DNA of 48,869 nucleotides from an uncultured Prevotella sp. (GTDB lineage: Bacteria; Bacteroidota; Bacteroidia; Bacteroidales; Bacteroidaceae), in assembly GCA_900314995.1 (NCBI GenBank), contig OMXK01000025.1, positions 1 through 48,869 on the forward strand. Reading direction: 5' to 3'. The notes beneath the pieces are model-generated. The model did not search any database, was not told the DNA's origin, and saw only the letters and a program-made list of their open reading frames with translations. The position numbers and the translations under genes are program-made. This document shows, in pieces, positions 45,199 to 48,869 of this stretch. Every line of letters starts with the position of its first letter. The first letter of the stretch is position 1.

Positions 45199-45237
45199 AA
45201 GACAAATAAAACGGAAAACTATAAACAAAAGAATAGG

Positions 45238-45268
45238 GATAGGGGCGAATACCTCTATCTCTTTTTTA
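45238..45268 (+). terminator. Terminator after the toxin-antitoxin pair
   Basis: GATAGGGG (45238-45245) pairs with CCTCTATC (45252-45259) with one G-T, followed by a T-rich run TCTTTTTT. It is 140 bp past the toxin stop. Confidence 0.75.
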
Positions 45269-45331
45269 TAGGTGTAAGTAGGCAGTTTTAGTAAAAATGA
45301 GGGCTAAAATGCAGATTTTTGAGAAAAACGC

Positions 45332-45361
45332 TTGTTATGTGAAATATTATTCATATATTTG
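45332..45361 (+). promoter_or_regulatory. Promoter of the 66-residue protein gene
   Basis: TTG at 45332-45334 and TATATTTG at 45354-45361 with a 19-bp spacer. Then AGGAG at 45389-45393 and ATG at 45403. Confidence 0.6.
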
Positions 45362-45402
45362 CAACTGAGTTTCAAGTACCCTACGTGTAGGAGTGCGTTT
45401 TA

Positions 45403-45603
45403 ATGGCTCAACTTAGTAAAAAAGAGCGATTGATGCTTATCCCAGTACCGAAATCTGGACAATTTCGACCAATGGGGAGAGTAGCAATAGGCTCACGTAT
45501 TGTTTATTGTACCCTTATGGGCATAATATATCAGATCGTGGGCACTGTTGTATATTATCCATTGGTAGGTGGTCCAGAACCTCGGTCTGATAGTACTCAA
45601 TAG
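45403..45603 (+). CDS. Small protein (66 aa) with a hydrophobic segment
   Basis: A 66-residue frame with its own promoter and a good SD (AGGAG, 9 nt spacing). The N-terminal half is basic (SKKERLMLIPVPKSGQ). Residues 32-54 (SRIVYCTLMGIIYQIVGTVVYYP) are hydrophobic enough for one membrane helix. No family recognised. The tail GGPEPRSDSTQ is polar. It may be a small membrane peptide of the accessory region; coding potential is supported mostly by the initiation signals. Confidence 0.5.
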   Translation: MAQLSKKERLMLIPVPKSGQFRPMGRVAIGSRIVYCTLMGIIYQIVGTVVYYPLVGGPEPRSDSTQ

Positions 45604-45667
45604 TCCCACGCTTCTTAAACTACTAACCGCTATTCATCTTGGGAACTGATAGCATAATAACTAAAAA

Positions 45668-47083
45668 ATGAATAAACTTATTTTTACTACATTCTTCTTG
45701 TTTCTTATGCCATTGCTAAATTGCATGGCTCAATCGGATTTGCATTCGGGGACATGTGGTTGGGGCCTCACATGGACATATTCGGAAGAAACAAAAACGC
45801 TCACTATTTCGGGAGCGGGTGATATGTCAGATTATGATCGCAAAAATAAAACTGCTCCATGGTACAATTTTCGGCGTGATATCCAAAACATCATTATTGG
45901 ACCAGAAGTATATTCAATAGGTGAATGTGCATTTGTGGATGTCAGTACTGATTCTATTGCTATTCCCAATTCTGTTGCCCGTATCGGCAAATGGGCTTTC
46001 TTTTCTTCTGAATTGAAATCTTTGACAATTCCTCTAGGTATTACGACTCTAGAAGAAAGTACTTTCAATGGTTGCAGAAGTTTGTCAAAAATTAATTTGC
46101 CGAACACCTTGACCTCAATTGGAGATAAGGCATTCTATAAATGCAAAAGTATTATATCTATAGATATTCCTAACAAAGTGACCTCAATTGGAGAGTTTGC
46201 CTTCTGGGAGTGCACCAGTCTGACCTCAGTAACAATCCCCAACAGTGTGACAAAAATAGGATATAATGCTTTCGATGGCGATGTTGATAATACTCCAATC
46301 ATACAAACCATAATTTCGTTGATAGAAAATCCATTTGAGATTGGAGGAAGGGCCTTATACGAAGATAATGAATATCGTGGAGTTTTCAGCAGGAAGACCT
46401 TTGACAATGCGAAATTGTATGTGCCCAATGGAACTATTGATAGGTACAAGGCGACTAATGGTTGGAAAGACTTTAATAATATCGTCGAGGCAGGTGGAAG
46501 TGAGCCGGGACCAAATTCTGGAGGTGAGGTTGGAGATGTCTTTGAGATTGATGGCCTAAAATACGAGATATGTGAAAGCAATACCGTATCTTTAATATCA
46601 GGTTTTAGTAAATTCTTATGTGATGTAGTGATTCCAGATCAGGTAACTTTTAATGGTGTTCCATACAGCGTGACTGCCATTGGTGATTATGCTTTCGAAT
46701 GTTGCTATATTTACTCTATCACTATCCCCAACAGCGTAAGATATATTGGAAGTAGTGCATTTAAGGATTGTGGTGGTTTGATTGATGTGTATTGCTATGC
46801 GGAAACAATACCAGAAACAAATCGCAATGCATTTGGATCTGACGTTCTTAATGCCACACTACATGTGCCAGAGAGTCCCGTATCAACTTATAATAATACA
46901 GAACCTTGGTGTTATTTTAAAGAAATCGTACCATTAGATGGTTCAGGAGTTCAGGCATTAGAAGCGGACAATAGTGTAATTCAAATCAATTCTATTAGAG
47001 GTGAGAGGCTTGAGACACCATCTAAAGGCATCAACATCATAAAGATGAAAGATGGAACAACAAAGAAAGTTTTAGTAAAATAA
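45668..47083 (+). CDS. BspA-like leucine-rich-repeat surface protein
   Basis: A 471-residue exported protein with signal peptide MNKLIFTTFFLFLMPLLNCMAQ. The mature start SGTCGWGLTWTYSEETKTLTISGAGDMSDY is the BspA opening module. Treponema-type LRR_5 repeats of about 23 residues follow (TSIGDKAFYKCKSIISIDIPN, TSIGEFAFWECTSLTSVTIPN, and later RYIGSSAFKDCGGL). The C-terminus NSIRGERLETPSKGINIIKM..KKVLVK resembles the carboxy-terminal module of secreted Bacteroidetes proteins, possibly type IX secretion. BspA proteins bind host or matrix molecules. Two LRR blocks are separated by a linker with GGSEPGPNSGG. Confidence 0.88.
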   Translation: MNKLIFTTFFLFLMPLLNCMAQSDLHSGTCGWGLTWTYSEETKTLTISGAGDMSDYDRKNKTAPWYNFRRDIQNIIIGPEVYSIGECAFVDVSTDSIAIPNSVARIGKWAFFSSELKSLTIPLGITTLEESTFNGCRSLSKINLPNTLTSIGDKAFYKCKSIISIDIPNKVTSIGEFAFWECTSLTSVTIPNSVTKIGYNAFDGDVDNTPIIQTIISLIENPFEIGGRALYEDNEYRGVFSRKTFDNAKLYVPNGTIDRYKATNGWKDFNNIVEAGGSEPGPNSGGEVGDVFEIDGLKYEICESNTVSLISGFSKFLCDVVIPDQVTFNGVPYSVTAIGDYAFECCYIYSITIPNSVRYIGSSAFKDCGGLIDVYCYAETIPETNRNAFGSDVLNATLHVPESPVSTYNNTEPWCYFKEIVPLDGSGVQALEADNSVIQINSIRGERLETPSKGINIIKMKDGTTKKVLVK

Positions 47084-47109
47084 GTGAAATTTGTAATGAA
47101 TATTAAAAC

Positions 47110-47511
47110 ATGGAAGATTACAGGTCTAACTATAAAGGAAAGGTCTTTGGCATCAAAAGGATAGGTAGCTTCTTCGCTGTTGAAGAGGCTGACCTATTCG
47201 GTGACTTGTCCAAATATGATTTCATAATGAAAGATAAGCTCACATATAGCTACAATGGAAATCACAACTATTGTGCTGAGATTATGAAAGAAGCGTGTGC
47301 CGAACCCATATTCAATGGATGGAAGATTGACAATCTCTATTTCTATGGCAATTGGTACGGACAGGCTCCTGCATTCAATCTTATAAATGAAAATGGTGAG
47401 GAATATCATTCGCCTCAATTTACGCAAGAAAGGAATTGGTATGACAAGCAACCAGAAGTAATGATAAGGGAAACGTTATTGAAAGTGTTGAAATTCTCGG
47501 AACACCATTAA
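47110..47511 (+). CDS. Hypothetical protein
   Basis: A 133-residue soluble protein without a signal peptide. It is rich in aromatic and acidic residues (KRIGSFFAVEEADLFGDLSKYDF, NLYFYGNWYGQAPAFNLINENGEEYHSPQF). I recognise no family. It lies 26 nt after the BspA-like gene and before two more small genes of unknown function, so it may be part of an accessory cluster. It could be an immunity-type or cargo protein, but nothing in the sequence shows this. Confidence 0.6.
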   Translation: MEDYRSNYKGKVFGIKRIGSFFAVEEADLFGDLSKYDFIMKDKLTYSYNGNHNYCAEIMKEACAEPIFNGWKIDNLYFYGNWYGQAPAFNLINENGEEYHSPQFTQERNWYDKQPEVMIRETLLKVLKFSEHH

Positions 47512-47568
47512 GCCGAGGATATTAGAATGAACATAGTATAGTATTAATTTTTAAATAACAACAAAATT

Positions 47569-47928
47569 ATGAATTTATCACCTTTAGACAAATTGACGGT
47601 GTCTTCTTACACCTCGTTAGAGAAGCAATCCATTTACCAGTTATTGAGTGCTGCTATGGCAATAGATGGCGAAAGACATCCTTTGGAAAGACAAGTTATT
47701 GAGGATGTGGTTCATGAGATCGGTTTGACAAGTTCCGAGCGAGAATCCTCTCGTTCACTTAATAAGGAAACAATGGAAGGTATATTGCGTAATATGTCTG
47801 ACAACAAGAAGGTTTACTTAGGAAAGTTTATTGCCCAAGTGCTGTTGGCTGATGGTAAAGTGACCCCTATAGAAGATAAGTTTGCTGCTTACATATTCAG
47901 TACATTACAAATCCCCAACATATATTAG
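47569..47928 (+). CDS. TerB-like helical protein
   Basis: A 119-residue, all-helical protein. The two blocks AMAIDGERHPLERQVIEDVVHEIG and QVLLADGKVTPIEDKFAAYIF have the spacing and acid-rich D-G-x-x-x-x-x-E motif of TerB/TerB-like domains, which bind metal ions and occur in tellurite-resistance and stress or defence contexts. No ter operon is visible. It is followed after 1 nt by the next gene, indicating tight coupling. Confidence 0.6.
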   Translation: MNLSPLDKLTVSSYTSLEKQSIYQLLSAAMAIDGERHPLERQVIEDVVHEIGLTSSERESSRSLNKETMEGILRNMSDNKKVYLGKFIAQVLLADGKVTPIEDKFAAYIFSTLQIPNIY

Positions 47929-47929
47929 T

Positions 47930-48283
47930 ATGACAATCAACCCAACATGGCAAGAGGCTTTTCGCAATGATTTGCGAAATAACCTGAGCAGAATCTCAAA
48001 CGGATTCGAAAAGCAACTATATTTAGGTGACCTCATGGAAGAGTGTATCTGGTATTCATGCGATATGTGTTTAGAGTATTATCGGCAGGGGGCATTTAAC
48101 GGGTTCCTGCCTGATACAATAGATAATATATCGTATAATGTTTGTACGGCAATGTCCAGTTTGGTCAAAGCCTTTGGTGATAGTCAAAGGGAAACGGTCA
48201 TGTCAAAAGTAAGAGAATTACTTCGAGATTCTTCAACTTACGAAATCCTTCAAAGTCAAATAGACAATTATTATAGACGCTAA
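47930..48283 (+). CDS. Hypothetical helical protein
   Basis: A 117-residue protein, probably helical and cytosolic (MTINPTWQEAFRNDLRNNLSR...). The centre has an unusual cluster of Cys and Tyr (ECIWYSCDMCLEYYRQG). It starts 1 nt after the stop of the TerB-like gene (TAGTATG), so the pair is probably cotranslated and may function together. No known family. In-frame codons upstream lie inside the previous gene and are rejected. Confidence 0.6.
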   Translation: MTINPTWQEAFRNDLRNNLSRISNGFEKQLYLGDLMEECIWYSCDMCLEYYRQGAFNGFLPDTIDNISYNVCTAMSSLVKAFGDSQRETVMSKVRELLRDSSTYEILQSQIDNYYRR

Positions 48284-48317
48284 AGTACTCATATATTGAA
48301 GATATAAAATGTTATTA

Positions 48318-48346
48318 TTTGAATAGTGAATTCATATTTATCTTTG
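48318..48346 (+). promoter_or_regulatory. Promoter of the last genes in the window
   Basis: TTTG at 48318-48321 and TATCTTTG at 48339-48346 (17-bp spacer, slightly short). Confidence 0.5.
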
Positions 48347-48381
48347 CATAGGAGTTATATAAAGAAATAGGAGGAAAGCTA

Positions 48382-48483
48382 ATGGATGCAATATTAAATC
48401 GAAGTGATAATGATATCGTAGAGCCATATTGGAAGATGCTTTCAGCATTAGTATTTGTGGATGATGTAGAATTTATACAATAA
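48382..48483 (+). CDS. Small protein (33 aa) with a strong Shine-Dalgarno site
   Basis: A 33-codon frame from ATG 48382, with TAGGAGG at 48368-48374 placed 7 nt before it. The product is acidic with a hydrophobic end (KMLSALVFVDDVEF). It stops 5 nt before the next start. It could be a leader peptide or a decayed gene. The perfect SD, unusual here, is the main support. Confidence 0.4.
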   Translation: MDAILNRSDNDIVEPYWKMLSALVFVDDVEFIQ

Positions 48484-48488
48484 AAATT

Positions 48489-48869
48489 ATGAAAACAAGA
48501 TTATTGACTATTGCAACCGCTGTGTTGCTGGGAACTGGCAGCGCAGTTGCACAGGATGATTTATATGGTGTGTTTAATCGTCTCGGGGTTAATGCTGGTA
48601 TTAGTACGGAGGGTATCACTGTTGGGGTGGCAACTCCTATAACCCCGTATCTGGAGCTGGGTCTGGATGCGAACTTCATGCCGGGTATCAAAGTGAAAGG
48701 TACTGTCAATATTGGTGCCGGTGATATTCGAATCCCAACTACCACAGGTGGGGTAGACACCTATCACATCGACAAGGGAGACTTGGAAGGCAATTTCAGC
48801 CGTACTACATTTGATGCAAGGCTCAGCGTATATCCATTTGGTGACAGAAATGCATTCTTCATAGCCGGA
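48489..48869 (+). CDS. Exported outer-membrane-type protein, 3' truncated
   Basis: An open frame of 127 codons reaching the window edge. It starts with signal peptide MKTRLLTIATAVLLGTGSAVAQ. The mature part alternates beta-strands (GVNAGISTEGITVGVATPI, YLELGLDANFMPGIKVKG, FDARLSVYPFGDRNAFF), as in small Bacteroidetes outer-membrane barrels. The family and full length cannot be given. It follows the 33-codon ORF by 5 nt. Confidence 0.75.
   Translation, partial: MKTRLLTIATAVLLGTGSAVAQDDLYGVFNRLGVNAGISTEGITVGVATPITPYLELGLDANFMPGIKVKGTVNIGAGDIRIPTTTGGVDTYHIDKGDLEGNFSRTTFDARLSVYPFGDRNAFFIAG

Overview
The window reads as a chromosomal segment of a Prevotella-like member of the Bacteroidales. The evidence is the repeated Bacteroidetes promoter signature (-7 TAnnTTTG with a TTTG-type -33 box about 20 bp upstream), few Shine-Dalgarno sites, the atpD-atpC-atpB-atpE-atpF-atpH-atpA-atpG gene order with a secreted-type AtpB, DUF4270 and glycogen-synthase-like genes, a GH8 xylanolytic enzyme, a BspA-like leucine-rich protein, and a BT4734/VirE-type primase-helicase. 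Assignments to families come from recognising motifs by eye; no search was run.

Layout. 1-4.1 kb: end of an RND-type membrane fusion protein, a decayed lipoprotein gene, an NhaD antiporter, phosphofructokinase, and a P-loop NTPase fused to a CYTH domain. 4.2-11.5 kb: complete F1Fo ATP synthase operon, closed by a strong terminator. 11.6-16.5 kb: GH8 enzyme, convergent prmA, a Tyr/Trp-repeat exported protein and a FadL-like porin. 16.6-20.3 kb: iorA-iorB plus an aminotransferase, a plausible aromatic amino acid / 2-oxoacid unit, interrupted by copies of a 16-bp repeat. 20.3-21.45 kb: a gene-poor stretch full of inverted repeats, with two leftward promoters and possibly a small RNA. 21.45-33.7 kb: outer-membrane protein, tRNA-Ser(CGA), yigZ, carB, a PcrA/UvrD helicase, a three-gene operon (GT5 domain, DUF4270, a 43-aa protein) and recQ. 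33.8-41.35 kb: AraC-type regulator, M49 peptidase, AlkD-like protein, fur-like regulator, purA, hisS, a CE12-like esterase and a membrane protein. 41.3-48.9 kb: an AT-rich accessory region with a split VirE primase-helicase, a 500-bp iteron-like array, a DUF6922/AbiEii toxin-antitoxin pair, a BspA-like protein, small hypothetical genes and a truncated secreted protein.

The most interesting signal is 43548-44048, directly upstream of the VirE operon promoter. A perfect 20-bp inverted repeat encloses two oppositely oriented arrays of five 11-bp units, four 22-bp direct repeats (two helical turns each) and an 18-bp palindrome. Next to a P4-alpha-like primase-helicase this resembles an iteron origin or a self-regulatory binding region. 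A gene-less stretch at 20.7-21.0 kb has a reduced version of the same architecture. The VirE protein itself is split into 94- and 618-residue frames at a TTGA overlap, where a -1 shift would restore a continuous protein.
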